From positions 1,364,001 to 1,428,000 of the forward strand of contig NZ_CP151657.1 of NCBI RefSeq assembly GCF_038405225.1: 64,000 nt of DNA, read 5' to 3'. A model generated the notes under the pieces. It had not been told where the DNA came from. It ran no database searches and was given only the letters and a program-made list of their open reading frames with translations. This document shows, piece by piece, positions 1-9,105 of the stretch (its first letter is position 1; every line of letters begins with the position of its first letter). Origin of the DNA: Arthrobacter citreus. GTDB lineage: Bacteria; Actinomycetota; Actinomycetes; Actinomycetales; Micrococcaceae. A program made the translations under genes and the position numbers.

Positions 1-536
1 ATCGGCAGTCCGTCGCGGATAAAGTGCTGCACTGAAGCTGCCAGCTGGGCCAGTTCATCCCGGTCGGCTCCGTGGATCTCGTCCAGGGTGATGGCCAGGC
101 CGGTCCCCTGAGCATCGAGCAGCTGCAGCAGTTGCTCGCCCACCTGCCGCCATCCGGTCTGCTGTTCCGGAGGGAGCTCAGTGGTCAGGGAAAATCCCGC
201 AGCGCTGATTCCGGTGATCCTGCGCCCGGGAGGTCCGCCGCCCAGCTCTTCGGTGTACCCGCGCATGGACTCTCCAATGCGGCCCAGGAAACCGCGTGTC
301 GCGGTTTCCGAGACAACGGCCCAGCCCTGGCTGCGGGCAGCATCCTCCGCTTCGCCCAGCATCACTGTCTTGCCGATTCCCCGGGCGCCGGTGAAGATAG
401 TCAGGAGCCCCGGCGCCCCGGAGCGGATGCGCAGCCCGTAGGCGAACTCGTCCAGAAGCCCCGCGCGGCCAATGAGCTGCGGTGGTTCAGCTCCCGCCGT
501 TGGGCGGAACGGATTCCTTGCCGGATCAGGTGCCAT
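1..536 (-). CDS. P-loop ATPase (AAA/STAND-like), C-terminus outside the window
   Basis: The gene reads leftwards and runs off the window; the first 178 residues are present. A Walker A motif GARGIGKT lies near residues 48-55 and a Walker B-like LAITLDEIHGAD near residues 150-160, the layout of the archaeal-type ATPase_2/AAA_16 group of about 400 residues. The preceding IGRAGLLDEF segment is the usual entry to this domain. The ATG at 536-534 is chosen because AGGAGG sits 7 nt upstream. What it acts on cannot be told: the part that would carry a DNA-binding or sensor domain is missing. A perfect 13-bp palindrome lies just upstream (560-572). Confidence 0.8.
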   Translation of the reverse strand, partial: MAPDPARNPFRPTAGAEPPQLIGRAGLLDEFAYGLRIRSGAPGLLTIFTGARGIGKTVMLGEAEDAARSQGWAVVSETATRGFLGRIGESMRGYTEELGGGPPGRRITGISAAGFSLTTELPPEQQTGWRQVGEQLLQLLDAQGTGLAITLDEIHGADRDELAQLAASVQHFIRDGLP

Positions 537-559
537 CGCGTCCTCCTGTGAACTCTTGT

Positions 560-572
560 GTACACAGTGTAC
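560..572. promoter_or_regulatory. Perfect palindrome GTACACAGTGTAC, likely operator
   Basis: Two 6-bp arms around one central base, 24-36 nt upstream of the ATPase start codon, so at or near its promoter. Size and symmetry fit a TetR-type or similar dimeric repressor. The regulator is unknown; no repressor gene lies next to it in this window. Confidence 0.45.
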
Positions 573-1061
573 TTGGGTGAACGGCGTCTTGGGCGGGTGG
601 TACCTGGTGATGATTGGGCGGACCTGATCGAGGATGTGGCGGCGCGCGTTCGGCGATCGGAACGCCCCCTCCCCCGTGCTGATTCACACTGCATCAGGAC
701 TGCCGCAGCAAAAACAATGTGGGTGGATTAATTGCCGGATACGAATTGAAGCGTTTAGGAGTGGCCCACTGCGGCAGGGAACGGATGGAAAGTCAGCTTA
801 CTATTTTTGGTATGAGAATCTCCGCTGCTCCCCTGATGGGGTCGCGGTGCGTAAGCGGGATTATCCCAGCAGTGCCATAGAAATTAATATCCGAGTAATT
901 CGACGCATCAATACCTGAGTATGTGGCCTATATCGCGATTTGATGCCGTTTGTTGAGGATTTCTTGAGCCTTCGCAGGCAGTCATATTGTGGTTGGAATT
1001 TCAGACTGGGCATAACCCATCCGTTCCCGGATGGCTGTACCGGAATGACCTTGGAGGCACA
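573..1061. other. Non-coding AT-rich gap between divergent genes
   Basis: About 490 bp without a convincing gene. From roughly 700 to 1000 the sequence is clearly more AT-rich than the rest of the window. ORFs here are short, lack ribosome sites and have no recognisable protein features. It most likely holds the promoter and regulatory region for the glycosyltransferase downstream. No clear operator pair or riboswitch fold was recognised. Confidence 0.5.
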
Positions 1062-2495
1062 ATGACTGCAGTTGACGTTCCACCGGAGGCGGATCTTCGT
1101 AAATCGGGATATTTACGGACCTTCCCCAAAATGCAGGGCCGGTTTACGGCCAGGGCGACAATTGCCTGCGTGGTTCCCGCGTACAACGAGGAAGACACCA
1201 TCGTCGACGTGCTCAAGGCCCTCCTGAAGCAAACCAGGCTGCCCGATGTCATCCACGTTGTCGTCAATAACACAGACGACGAAACATTCTTCCTGGCGCG
1301 TGAATTCGCCGGACCCCATGAACACACCTATCAGGACGTCACCTACCGGACTGAAGTCTTTGTCCACGATATTGGGGTCAACGGGGACAAAAAAGTTGGC
1401 GCCCTCAACTACGGCTTTTCCCAGGTCTGCGACGATTTTGATTACTTCCTGGGTGTTGACGGTGACACCGTGGTGGATAAGCACGCGGTGCAGCAGCTCG
1501 AGGAAGAGATTCTGAGCGATCCGCGCATCGGCGGAGTTTCAGCGATCTACACGGTGGCCGAACCTGAAACCAAGGGATTTATCGCCAAGTTCCTCGCAGC
1601 GGGTCAGCGCGCGCAATTTGCGGCATTCAACATGGATAACCTGCTGCGTGGCAGGAACATGGCCGTTCTTGGCGGCCAGTGCTCAATCCTGTCCATGACG
1701 GCGCTGCAGAATGTTCTGCTGGAAAACCGCCAGGCCACACCGTGGGTTAAAGACTCGGAAGTGGAGGATTCACTGGTCTCGCTGCAAATCAAGAACATTG
1801 GGTATGCCACGAAGATCTCAGCCCGCGCCCGCGCTTCCGTGGGCGGCATGGACACCTTCCGGTCCCTGGACGGGCAGCAGGTCAAGTGGAACTACGGCGC
1901 CATCGACCTCATGTGGCCGGGCCAGAGAAGCAACACGGCGGGCCAGCCGTTTCATCCGAATCTCAGGCTGCGGTGGAGCGAGAACGTCTCAATGCTGTTC
2001 AACATCATGACCCGGGCCGCTTTCATCATCCTGCTGGTCGCGTCCCTGAGCATCGGAGCCTACGTGTTCTATCCGGTCTGGCTCATTCCTCCGCTGGTGG
2101 CCGTATTACTGAACCTGCGCATTGCGCTCTCGGTCCAATCCCGGTCCCCGCGCGACATCGCGTTCGCGCTGCTGGCCGTGCCTGCCGAGGTATATCTGTG
2201 GCTGCGGATGGGGCATTTTGTCCGCGCCTGGGCCAAGTTCTTCTCCAGCCGCCAGACCGACAATTGGGCGGCACAGGCACGCGCTGAACGGGGCGCCGGG
2301 TACGCCTTCCTGATGCCCGCCGTCGTCGCACTGATCATTGGTGCCGGCATGGTGTACGCATGGTCACAGCTGCCGGTTGACCTGCAATCAGCCATCCTCT
2401 CCATCGGCTGGCCCGTCCTGTACATCACCACCATGGTCCAGACCGCCTTCATGCTTCGGAAGGCACTGCGCCGGCACCGCGGTTTCCGGGTATGA
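1062..2495 (+). CDS. Processive family 2 glycosyltransferase, membrane-bound
   Basis: Probably polymerises an exopolysaccharide at the inner face of the membrane. Seen: N-terminal GT-A start ACVVPAYNEED (residues 35-45), DGDT metal motif (133-136), VED catalytic region (234-236) and QQVKW (272-276), which is the Q-x-x-R/K-W motif of processive GT2 enzymes such as cellulose, chitin, hyaluronan and PgaC synthases. About four membrane segments follow in the last 150 residues. The ATG at 1062 is preferred over an upstream TTG at 987 because GGAGG lies just upstream. Its stop overlaps the next gene's start (ATGA), so the two are translated together. The polymer is not identifiable from sequence. 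Confidence 0.85.
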   Translation: MTAVDVPPEADLRKSGYLRTFPKMQGRFTARATIACVVPAYNEEDTIVDVLKALLKQTRLPDVIHVVVNNTDDETFFLAREFAGPHEHTYQDVTYRTEVFVHDIGVNGDKKVGALNYGFSQVCDDFDYFLGVDGDTVVDKHAVQQLEEEILSDPRIGGVSAIYTVAEPETKGFIAKFLAAGQRAQFAAFNMDNLLRGRNMAVLGGQCSILSMTALQNVLLENRQATPWVKDSEVEDSLVSLQIKNIGYATKISARARASVGGMDTFRSLDGQQVKWNYGAIDLMWPGQRSNTAGQPFHPNLRLRWSENVSMLFNIMTRAAFIILLVASLSIGAYVFYPVWLIPPLVAVLLNLRIALSVQSRSPRDIAFALLAVPAEVYLWLRMGHFVRAWAKFFSSRQTDNWAAQARAERGAGYAFLMPAVVALIIGAGMVYAWSQLPVDLQSAILSIGWPVLYITTMVQTAFMLRKALRRHRGFRV

Positions 2496-3124
2496 GCTCC
2501 CCGCGCCGCCGCACCGGCCGCCCCCTCCCCCGCTTTCTGGGCATCTTTGCAGCATCCGCCGTGCTGGTCCTGACCGGCTGTTCCATCCCCGGGCTGCCGG
2601 GAGCCACCGGCGCTCCCGACGCAGCGGTGGAACACGCCTCATCGGTCGACGGCGTGATGCCGGATTCCGCCGGGGATCTCGCCAGTGGAAGCATGACCCG
2701 TCGGGTGACCGCCGCTGCAAACACCCTCGTCCTTGACTACTGGACCACCGAAAACGTCGCCGAATGGACGTCTGAATCAAGACCGATCATCAACGTCAAC
2801 GCGCACCTTGACGGTCCGGGCACCGGCGGGGCTGTTCGGGTCACCCGCTTTGAAGCCAAGCTTGACGGTTCCGGAACGGTCCTGGCCACTGATACGGGCA
2901 GTTTCGCCCTCGAACCTCCCTTCGCGTACTCCTCCGCCGTGGTCCTGCCCGCGAACCCCGGCGCCGCCAGCAGCAGAATCATCTTCACCCTGGACCTGCT
3001 CACCGAAACGGCACCCGGAAGCGGAATCTACGCCCGCCAAACCGTGGTGGACGCACTGACCATTGGCTATGCCACTCCGGGTGGTACTGCCACGGCCGGC
3101 GCCTCGGTGCAGACGGAGGGGTGA
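2492..3124 (+). CDS. Lipoprotein of unknown function, coupled to the glycosyltransferase
   Basis: 210 residues. A basic N-terminus and hydrophobic stretch end in the lipobox VLTGC with Cys30, so the mature protein should be anchored on the outer face of the membrane. The rest is rich in Thr, Ala, Gly and Ser with alternating hydrophobic residues, suggesting a beta-sandwich; no family was recognised. The 4-bp ATGA overlap with the glycosyltransferase implies a shared job, for example handling or anchoring the polymer outside the cell. That role is inference from position. Confidence 0.75.
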   Translation: MSSPRRRTGRPLPRFLGIFAASAVLVLTGCSIPGLPGATGAPDAAVEHASSVDGVMPDSAGDLASGSMTRRVTAAANTLVLDYWTTENVAEWTSESRPIINVNAHLDGPGTGGAVRVTRFEAKLDGSGTVLATDTGSFALEPPFAYSSAVVLPANPGAASSRIIFTLDLLTETAPGSGIYARQTVVDALTIGYATPGGTATAGASVQTEG

Positions 3125-3159
3125 TACTCCGTCCGCCGGAGAAAAAACTTTTCCGCCGT

Positions 3160-3186
3160 GGTCGATTTCCCGGGCTGCGGATCGAC
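3160..3186 (+). promoter_or_regulatory. Candidate ECF-sigma promoter of the YCII/sigma operon
   Basis: GGTCGA (3160-3165), 17 nt, then CGAC (3183-3186). From memory, ECF42-group promoters carry TGTCGA at -35 and a CGA/TC element at -10; this site matches five of six -35 bases with normal spacing. It would let the sigma factor control its own operon. Confidence 0.4.
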
Positions 3187-3198
3187 GGGATAGTAGAA

Positions 3199-3213
3199 GA
3201 CGCACAGTGCGTC
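3199..3213. promoter_or_regulatory. Palindrome GACGCAC-A-GTGCGTC
   Basis: A perfect inverted repeat with 7-bp arms and a one-base centre, lying 26 nt before the YCII start codon, downstream of the candidate ECF promoter. It could be an operator or a small RNA hairpin in the leader. Confidence 0.35.
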
Positions 3214-3239
3214 CTCACTTCCCACCAAAGGAGCAGGCC

Positions 3240-3683
3240 ATGCAGTACATGTTCATCATGCGTTCCACCGACGAGGCGAAGGAGGCCTTCAAGGACATGC
3301 CCATGGAAGAGGTCATCAACCAAATGGGCGCCTACAACGAGTCAATGATCAACGCGGGGGTCCTGCTGGCCGGAGAGGGACTTGCCGACGTCACCCAGGA
3401 CAGCGGTTTTATCGTCGACTTCTCAGAGGAACCACCGCTGGTAACCGACGGCCCCTACGGCGAGACCCATGAGCTCTTCAACGGATTCTGGATCATCCAG
3501 GCCGCGTCCAGGGAGGAGGCAGCGGAGTGGGCCATGCGCTGCCCGCTCGGTCCGGGATCGAAGCTGGAGGTGCGCAGGGTGACGGACGCCAGCGACTTCG
3601 CGGACTTTGCCGACAATGAGTACATCCGCAAGGAGGAAGGCTGGCGGGAAACTGAAACCAAGCTGCGCTCCGGGAACGCCTAG
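3240..3683 (+). CDS. YCII/DGPF-domain protein
   Basis: 147 residues. It begins MQYMFIMRSTDE and contains the segment VTDGPYGETHELFNGFWI, typical of the YCII-related (DGPF) family, small ferredoxin-like-fold proteins. These are repeatedly found beside ECF42-type sigma factors; their biochemical role is not settled. The ATG at 3240 is set by AGGAG a few bases upstream (longer in-frame extensions are not supported). The sigma gene follows after 27 nt on the same strand, so they form one operon. Confidence 0.85.
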   Translation: MQYMFIMRSTDEAKEAFKDMPMEEVINQMGAYNESMINAGVLLAGEGLADVTQDSGFIVDFSEEPPLVTDGPYGETHELFNGFWIIQAASREEAAEWAMRCPLGPGSKLEVRRVTDASDFADFADNEYIRKEEGWRETETKLRSGNA

Positions 3684-3710
3684 GCAGCGGAAGCGCAGGG
3701 GAACCCGCTG

Positions 3711-4967
3711 ATGCCGGACCCGGAGGAAGAGGCCCCGCAGGCGGCGGCTGTCAGCCGCCGCCTCGAGGCGGTATGGCGCATCGAGGGTGCCCGCATAGTG
3801 GCGGCGCTGGCCCGCGTCACCGGAAACATGGGGTTTGCTGAAGACGTTGCACAGGAGGCCCTCGCCGACGCCCTGGTGCAGTGGCCCCGGACGGGGGTGC
3901 CGCGCAATCCGGCAGCCTGGCTGACCACCGTGGCCAAGCGCAGAGCCATCGATGCATGGCGCCGGGCCGAGCGGCTTGAAGACAGGTACCAGGTGCTGGC
4001 AGCCCGCCTGCCGGAGGACGACGGCGTGGAGTGGAACCCGGTTCCGGATGACGTGCTTCGGCTCATCTTTACGGCGTGCCATCCAGTGCTGCCGCACCAG
4101 TCCCAGGTGATCCTGACCCTGCGGACAGTGGCCGGACTGAACACCGGGCAGATTGCACGGCTCTTTATGCTTCCCAGCGCCACCGTTCAGCAGCGCATCG
4201 TGCGGGCGAAGAAAACCCTGGCCGCGGCCAGGGTCCCCTTCGAAGTGCCTGAACCGAGCGGCTGGGGTCCGCGCCTGGGCGGGGTGCTCGGCGTCGTGTA
4301 TCTGATGTTCACCGAAGGGTATGCGGCAACGGCCGGAGAAGCGTGGATTCGGCTGGACCTGGCCGGGGAGGCCCTGCGGATCGGGCGGATCCTGGCCGGG
4401 TTGGTGCCGCAGGAGCCGGAAGTGCATGCGCTGGTTGCCCTGATGGAGTTCTCCGCCTCGCGGTTTGCGGCGCGGACCCGCCCGGACGGAGCCGCGGTGC
4501 TGCTCGGTGACCAGGACCGCACGCGGTGGGACCGGGCGCAGATTCAGCGGGGCAGGGCTGCGCTGGCCCGCGCCGATGCGCTGGGACGGGGACGGGGCAG
4601 CTACGCGCTCCAGGCAGCCATCGCCCAGTGCCATGCCGGTGCCCCCGATGTGGCCCGCACCGACTGGCAGCACATCGTGCTGCTGTATGAAGCCCTGGGA
4701 CGCCTGGCGCCCAGCCCCGTGGTGGAGCTTAACCGGGCGGTGGCTGTCTCCATGGCCACCGGCCCGGCCACCGCCCTGGCCATGGTCGACCGGCTGGCGC
4801 AGCAGGGGCAACTGCGCGGATCGCATTTACTGCCCAGCGTCCGTGCGGAACTGCTGCTGCGCTTGGGCCGGCGGGAGGAGGCGCGTTCCGATTTCGCCGC
4901 GGCGGCTGAACTGGCGGCGAACGACCGTGAACGCGAGGTCCTGCAACGCCGCGCCGCCGAACCCTGA
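3711..4967 (+). CDS. ECF sigma factor with long C-terminal TPR-like extension (ECF42-like)
   Basis: 418 residues. Sigma region 2 (about residues 20-85, with EDVAQEALADALVQWP and AKRRAIDAWRR) and region 4 (about 110-165, HTH around LNTGQIARLFMLPSATVQQR) are followed by roughly 240 extra residues made of helical repeats (DUF6596/TPR-like). This layout plus the YCII partner upstream identifies the ECF42-like group, where the extension is needed for activity and no classical anti-sigma factor is known. No membrane anti-sigma gene lies nearby, in line with that. The start ATG has AGGGG upstream. It ends convergent with the next operon, 27 bp away. Confidence 0.88.
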   Translation: MPDPEEEAPQAAAVSRRLEAVWRIEGARIVAALARVTGNMGFAEDVAQEALADALVQWPRTGVPRNPAAWLTTVAKRRAIDAWRRAERLEDRYQVLAARLPEDDGVEWNPVPDDVLRLIFTACHPVLPHQSQVILTLRTVAGLNTGQIARLFMLPSATVQQRIVRAKKTLAAARVPFEVPEPSGWGPRLGGVLGVVYLMFTEGYAATAGEAWIRLDLAGEALRIGRILAGLVPQEPEVHALVALMEFSASRFAARTRPDGAAVLLGDQDRTRWDRAQIQRGRAALARADALGRGRGSYALQAAIAQCHAGAPDVARTDWQHIVLLYEALGRLAPSPVVELNRAVAVSMATGPATALAMVDRLAQQGQLRGSHLLPSVRAELLLRLGRREEARSDFAAAAELAANDREREVLQRRAAEP

Positions 4968-4994
4968 GCGGAGGACCCGGGCCCCGGAGCACGC

Positions 4995-6134
4995 CTAGCG
5001 CAGGCTCTTGACCTCCTCTTCCACGGTGTGGGAAAGCTCGACGGCGGGCGGCCGCCCGCAGGTGCTGCGGATCGCCACCGCAGCGCCAGCGTCAGCCGAA
5101 GTAAGCACCGCTTCCATGACCTCGAGGACGTGGAACGCCAATTCACCGCTGGCCCGGGGCAGCTCCCCTGCCGGGGTCCGGGCCAGATCCTGAAGGCCTA
5201 TGCCGCGTGAGGCGTGCGGGTAGCCAGCGGATACCGGGAGCACCTCCCAGCCGTCGCTGTCGAGCGTGCGCAGCTGGACGTCGCCGTCGAACCGGTTGGG
5301 ATCCGGAACCGTCAGGGATCCGATTTCGCCGTGGACTTCAATGTTCGCCGAATGGGTGGCCACCGCATCGAAGCTCATGACCAGCGTCGACAGTGCACCT
5401 GACTCATGGGTCAGGACACCCGTCACATGGGTGGGGGTGCTGACCGGGATGACTTCGCCGGCGCGGTGCCCGGAACCGATGATCCGGCTGCTGCGCGTGC
5501 TGCTGGCTGCGCCGATGACCGAGGAGACCGGTCCCAGCAGGGTGACCAGGGCAGAGACGTAGTACGGTCCCATGTCCAGCAGCGGCCCGCCGCCCGGAAC
5601 GTAATAGAAATCGGGATTCGGATGCCACCGCTCATGCCCCGGGGTGACCATGGTGGCAGTGGCGGAGACGGGTGACCCAATGAGCCCCTCATCGATGGCC
5701 CTGCGCGCGGTTTGGATGCCGGTGCCCAGGACCGTGTCCGGCGCTGAGCCCAGGATCAGGCCCGCCGCCTCCGCGGCCTGCAGCATGGCCTCACCCTCTG
5801 CCGTGCTGGCCGCCAGCGGTTTCTCGCCGTACACGTGTTTGCCGGCGGCGATGGCTTTCAGCGCGACGTCCGCGTGCGCGGCCGGAATGGTCAGGTTCAG
5901 GACAAGATCCACGTCGTCGTCGGCCAGGAGTTCCTCCACGGTGAGTGCACGGACTCCGGGGTGCGCTGCGGCCACTTCGCGGGCGCGGTCCATATCCAGG
6001 TCCGCGACGGCGGTGAGGGTCACCGCGTCCAGGCCGGGGAAGGTTTCCAGGTAGGCGGCGCTGATGTTTCCGCAGCCCACCATGCCAATACGCAGTACTT
6101 CGGTGGATGATCCAGTGGTTAGCGGCTGGCCCAC
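4995..6134 (-). CDS. Gfo/Idh/MocA-family oxidoreductase (last gene of sugar operon)
   Basis: 379 residues. N-terminal Rossmann fold with RIGMVGCGNISAAYLETF (about residues 15-32), then the family motif GEKPLAAS, where the Lys-Pro pair binds the nicotinamide cofactor and substrate. The C-terminal part is the usual mixed sheet. Such enzymes oxidise or reduce sugar hydroxyls, often at C3. The GTG start at 6134 overlaps the ThuA stop by 16 bp and has an AAAGGGG ribosome site. It is one of two paralogous-fold oxidoreductases in the operon, which suggests successive oxidation and reduction steps. Confidence 0.85.
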   Translation of the reverse strand: MGQPLTTGSSTEVLRIGMVGCGNISAAYLETFPGLDAVTLTAVADLDMDRAREVAAAHPGVRALTVEELLADDDVDLVLNLTIPAAHADVALKAIAAGKHVYGEKPLAASTAEGEAMLQAAEAAGLILGSAPDTVLGTGIQTARRAIDEGLIGSPVSATATMVTPGHERWHPNPDFYYVPGGGPLLDMGPYYVSALVTLLGPVSSVIGAASSTRSSRIIGSGHRAGEVIPVSTPTHVTGVLTHESGALSTLVMSFDAVATHSANIEVHGEIGSLTVPDPNRFDGDVQLRTLDSDGWEVLPVSAGYPHASRGIGLQDLARTPAGELPRASGELAFHVLEVMEAVLTSADAGAAVAIRSTCGRPPAVELSHTVEEEVKSLR

Positions 6135-6817
6135 AGCATGCCCCTTTCAATGATGGTGGTGACGTTCGGGTCCTGCAGGATTTCCACGGAATGTCCCGGC
6201 GTCGTGACGAAAATACGTCCCTTGCCCCACGAGCGGGTCCAGATGGCCGGGCAGGTGACGGGGCGGTGCCAGGCATCCCATTCCCGCGCCGGAAGCGTGG
6301 TGGTGGCCAGGACGTCCAGGTAGTCGTCAGTGAGCACCCAGTACTGTTCCGTCCGCAGGTCGAAGTCCCCAATTCCGGCGGTGATGGGATGATCGGCGGC
6401 GGCCGGAAGCATGTTGACTGTGTAGTCGATGAAATTATCCGAGGCATCACCGACCCGCTCGTCCGGATGCTTGCCCGGATGGCAGGCGAACTGTCCGCCG
6501 ATCAGGTGGAGGTAATCCGAGTTGTTGCGGTAGGAATCAGCAATACCGCCGTGCCAGCCGGCCATGCCGGTTCCGGCTTCAATGGCGGCCCGCAGGCCCT
6601 CGAACTCCTCCCGCTCAATGGTGTTCATGGTGTTGCACTGGACAATCAGGTCGACACTGGCCATGTAGTCCGCATCGGCGTAGATCTTCGGGGATTCCTC
6701 GATTCGAATCTCGAAACCGTTCTCCCGGAGGTGCGGCAGAAAGAGGTCGGTGGCTTCAACGGGCTGATGTCCGTCCCAGCCGCCCCGGACAACGAGGGCC
6801 TGGCGTGTGGTGCTCAT
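6119..6817 (-). CDS. ThuA-domain protein
   Basis: 232 residues with the ThuA (trehalose utilisation) fold, related to class I glutamine amidotransferases. Visible motifs are ALVVRGGWDGHQP near the start, GMAGWHGGIADSYRN in the middle and RIFVTTPGHSVEI near the end. In rhizobia ThuA works with the oxidoreductase ThuB on disaccharides through 3-keto intermediates. Here it is followed, with an overlap, by a Gfo/Idh/MocA oxidoreductase, the same pairing. Whether trehalose itself is the substrate cannot be told. Confidence 0.85.
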   Translation of the reverse strand: MSTTRQALVVRGGWDGHQPVEATDLFLPHLRENGFEIRIEESPKIYADADYMASVDLIVQCNTMNTIEREEFEGLRAAIEAGTGMAGWHGGIADSYRNNSDYLHLIGGQFACHPGKHPDERVGDASDNFIDYTVNMLPAAADHPITAGIGDFDLRTEQYWVLTDDYLDVLATTTLPAREWDAWHRPVTCPAIWTRSWGKGRIFVTTPGHSVEILQDPNVTTIIERGMLWASR

Positions 6818-6829
6818 TCGGTGGTTCCT

Positions 6830-7834
6830 TTACTTGGTTGCAAAAGCTGAATCGAAGGCGGCGTCCGGCGGGGTGATTTGTGCCAGGGACCGAACCAGGG
6901 CCAGGGCTCCAGGGCCGCCGACCAGACGATCCATGCCGGCATCCTCCCATTCGACGCTGGTGGGACCGCTGTAGCCGATGGCGTTCAGCATCCGGAAAAT
7001 ACGCTCCCACGGCACATCGCCGTGCCCGGCGGTGACAAAGTCCCAACCGCGGCGCGGATCGCCCCAGGGAAGGTGGGACCCCAGGCGGCCGTTGCGGCCG
7101 TCCAGCTGCTTGACCGATTCCTTCACATGGACGTGATAAATCCGGTCCTGGAAGTCGTACAGGAAGGCAGCGGGGTCGAGGTCCTGCCAAATGAAGTGCG
7201 AGGGGTCGAAGTTCAGGCCAAAGCCTTCACGGTGACCGATGGCTTCCAGGGTGCGCTTGGCCGTCCAGTAGTCATAGGCGATTTCGGAGGGATGGACCTC
7301 CAAGGCGAAGCGCACCCCCACTTCGTCAAAGACGTCAATGATGGGATTCCAACGGTCCGCGAAATCCTGGTAGCCGCGCTCGATCATGCCATCGGGCACC
7401 GGCGGGAACATTGCCACCGTCTTCCAGATGGAGGAACCGGTGAAGCCGGTGACCGTGTTGACCCCAAGCCGGGCAGCGGCCCGGGCGGTCATCTTGAGTT
7501 CCTCGGCAGCCCGGGTGCGCACGCCCTCAGGATCGCCGTCGCCCCAAACGCGGGTGGAGACTATCCCCTGGTGCCGTTCGTCGATGGGATCGTCGCAGAC
7601 GGCCTGGCCGTTGAGGTGGTTGGAAATCGCATAGACGGAGAGGTTGTTGCGCTTGAGGATATCCAGGCGCTCCTGCAGGTACTCGTCGTCTTCCACCGCC
7701 CGCCAAACATCCAGGTGATCGCCCCAGCAGGCGATCTCCAAGCCGTCGTAGCCCCACTCTCCGGCGAGCCGGGCCACTTCCTCGAACGGAAGGTCGGCCC
7801 ACTGGCCCGTGAACAAGGTAATTGGGCGTGTCAT
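6830..7834 (-). CDS. Sugar phosphate isomerase/epimerase-like TIM-barrel protein
   Basis: 334 residues of the xylose isomerase-like TIM barrel (AP_endonuc_2) superfamily. The N-terminus is [23 protein letters not shown]; probable metal ligands sit in [26 protein letters not shown] and SVEWED. Members isomerise or epimerise sugars, and some cleave 3-keto-glycosides. The start overlaps the stop of the upstream oxidoreductase (ATGA), and ThuA follows after 12 bp. Its place between two oxidoreductases suggests it works on an oxidised sugar; that is inference. Confidence 0.85.
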   Translation of the reverse strand: MTRPITLFTGQWADLPFEEVARLAGEWGYDGLEIACWGDHLDVWRAVEDDEYLQERLDILKRNNLSVYAISNHLNGQAVCDDPIDERHQGIVSTRVWGDGDPEGVRTRAAEELKMTARAAARLGVNTVTGFTGSSIWKTVAMFPPVPDGMIERGYQDFADRWNPIIDVFDEVGVRFALEVHPSEIAYDYWTAKRTLEAIGHREGFGLNFDPSHFIWQDLDPAAFLYDFQDRIYHVHVKESVKQLDGRNGRLGSHLPWGDPRRGWDFVTAGHGDVPWERIFRMLNAIGYSGPTSVEWEDAGMDRLVGGPGALALVRSLAQITPPDAAFDSAFATK

Positions 7835-9075
7835 CGGATCTCCTCTGCTGTGGTTGTAAAGGCTGTTCGTGCCATCGATGGTTCACTCTCCACCGGGGTC
7901 CACCGGCTGTCGGCGGCTGCGCTGTCCTCGACGGCGCCGAGCACGCGCTGGACCTGCAGGGCGTCAGCGAACGACGGCGTGGGCTGGCTTCCGGCCGCCA
8001 GCGCGGTCACCAGATCCACGACCTGGTGCGTAAACCCGTGCTCGTAGCCCAGCCCGTGGCCGGTGGGCCACCAGTTGCCCACGTAGGGGTGCTCTGGTTC
8101 AGTGACCATGATCCGGTGGAACCCCTGTTCGCCGCTGCGGTCGGTGGCGTCATAGAACTGCAGGAAGTTCATGTCTTCGAAGTCGAAGGCGAGGGAGCCG
8201 AGGGTGCCGTTCACTTCCAGGCGCATCGCGTTCTTGCGTCCCAGCGCGGCGCGGGTTGCTTCGAAGACGCCGATGGGACCGCCGTCGAACCGTGCGGTGA
8301 AGATGGCGGCGTCGTCCACGGTCACGTCGCCCATTTCCTGGTCCGCACCGGTGTCCCCGTGGCCGCCGAGCCCAACAAAGTCGCCTCCCACCGGGCGGCG
8401 GCGCGTGAAGGTTTCCAGCAGCGCGGAGACGCCGGTGATTTGCTGCCCGGTGACGAACTGAGCTGCATCGATGATGTGCGCGCCAATGTCGCCCAGTGCG
8501 CCGGATCCGGACAGGTTGCGGTCCAGGCGCCAGGTCAGGGGCGCGTTTTCATCCGAGAGCCAGTCCTGCAGGTACTGGGCGCGCACCTGGCGGATTTTCC
8601 CCAGCCTTCCGTCGTCGACCATGCGCTTGGCCAGGGCGAGGGCCGGGGTGCGGCGGTAGGAGTAGCCGCACATGGCGAACACGCCATTGCGTGCCGCTTC
8701 CTGGGCTGCCTCCGTCATTTCTTCGGCCTCGGCAACGGTGTTGGCCAGCGGCTTTTCGCACAGCACGTGTTTTCCGGCGCGCAGCGCGGCAATGGCTATT
8801 TCGGCATGGGTGTTGCCGGGCGAGCAGATGTCGATGAGATCGATGTCGTCGCGTTCGATCAGCGCCCGCCAGTCCGTTTCGGTGGAGGACCATCCCATCT
8901 TCCGGGCCGCCTCCTCCACCGCTGTGGCGTTGCGGCCGGCGAGAGCCGTCAGCTCAGGGGTCAGCGGAAGGTCGAAAAACCTGTGGGCGCTGCGCCATGC
9001 GTGTGAATGTGCGGCGCCCATAAAGGCGTACCCGACCATCCCGATCCGAAGCGGGGTGGTTTCTGCCTGCGGCAT
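7831..9075 (-). CDS. Gfo/Idh/MocA-family oxidoreductase (first in operon)
   Basis: 414 residues. Rossmann motif [19 protein letters not shown] near the N-terminus (the third glycine of the usual GxGxxG is replaced, as is common in this family), then [15 protein letters not shown]. The long C-terminal domain is typical of the group using NAD(P) to oxidise inositol or sugar rings. It follows the permease gene by 30 bp and overlaps the isomerase-like gene by 4 bp. It is not a close copy of the second oxidoreductase at 4,995-6,134, so the two probably act on different steps. Confidence 0.86.
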   Translation of the reverse strand: MPQAETTPLRIGMVGYAFMGAAHSHAWRSAHRFFDLPLTPELTALAGRNATAVEEAARKMGWSSTETDWRALIERDDIDLIDICSPGNTHAEIAIAALRAGKHVLCEKPLANTVAEAEEMTEAAQEAARNGVFAMCGYSYRRTPALALAKRMVDDGRLGKIRQVRAQYLQDWLSDENAPLTWRLDRNLSGSGALGDIGAHIIDAAQFVTGQQITGVSALLETFTRRRPVGGDFVGLGGHGDTGADQEMGDVTVDDAAIFTARFDGGPIGVFEATRAALGRKNAMRLEVNGTLGSLAFDFEDMNFLQFYDATDRSGEQGFHRIMVTEPEHPYVGNWWPTGHGLGYEHGFTHQVVDLVTALAAGSQPTPSFADALQVQRVLGAVEDSAAADSRWTPVESEPSMARTAFTTTAEEIR

Positions 9076-9105
9076 TTAAAGTCCTTTCATTGGTAAAGCG
9101 TGGTG

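Noticed and set aside
552-734. Plus-strand ORF reading VYTVYLGERRLGRVVPGDDW...
   Set aside because: Protein-like composition, but no ATG, only a GTG inside the palindrome, no ribosome site and an AT-rich second half; probably chance.
634-918. 94-codon plus-strand ORF in the AT-rich gap
   Set aside because: No ribosome site, no recognisable protein features, codon use unlike the real genes.
3423-4826. 467-codon minus-strand ORF opposite the sigma factor
   Set aside because: Shadow frame; the plus strand carries a complete ECF sigma factor and YCII protein.
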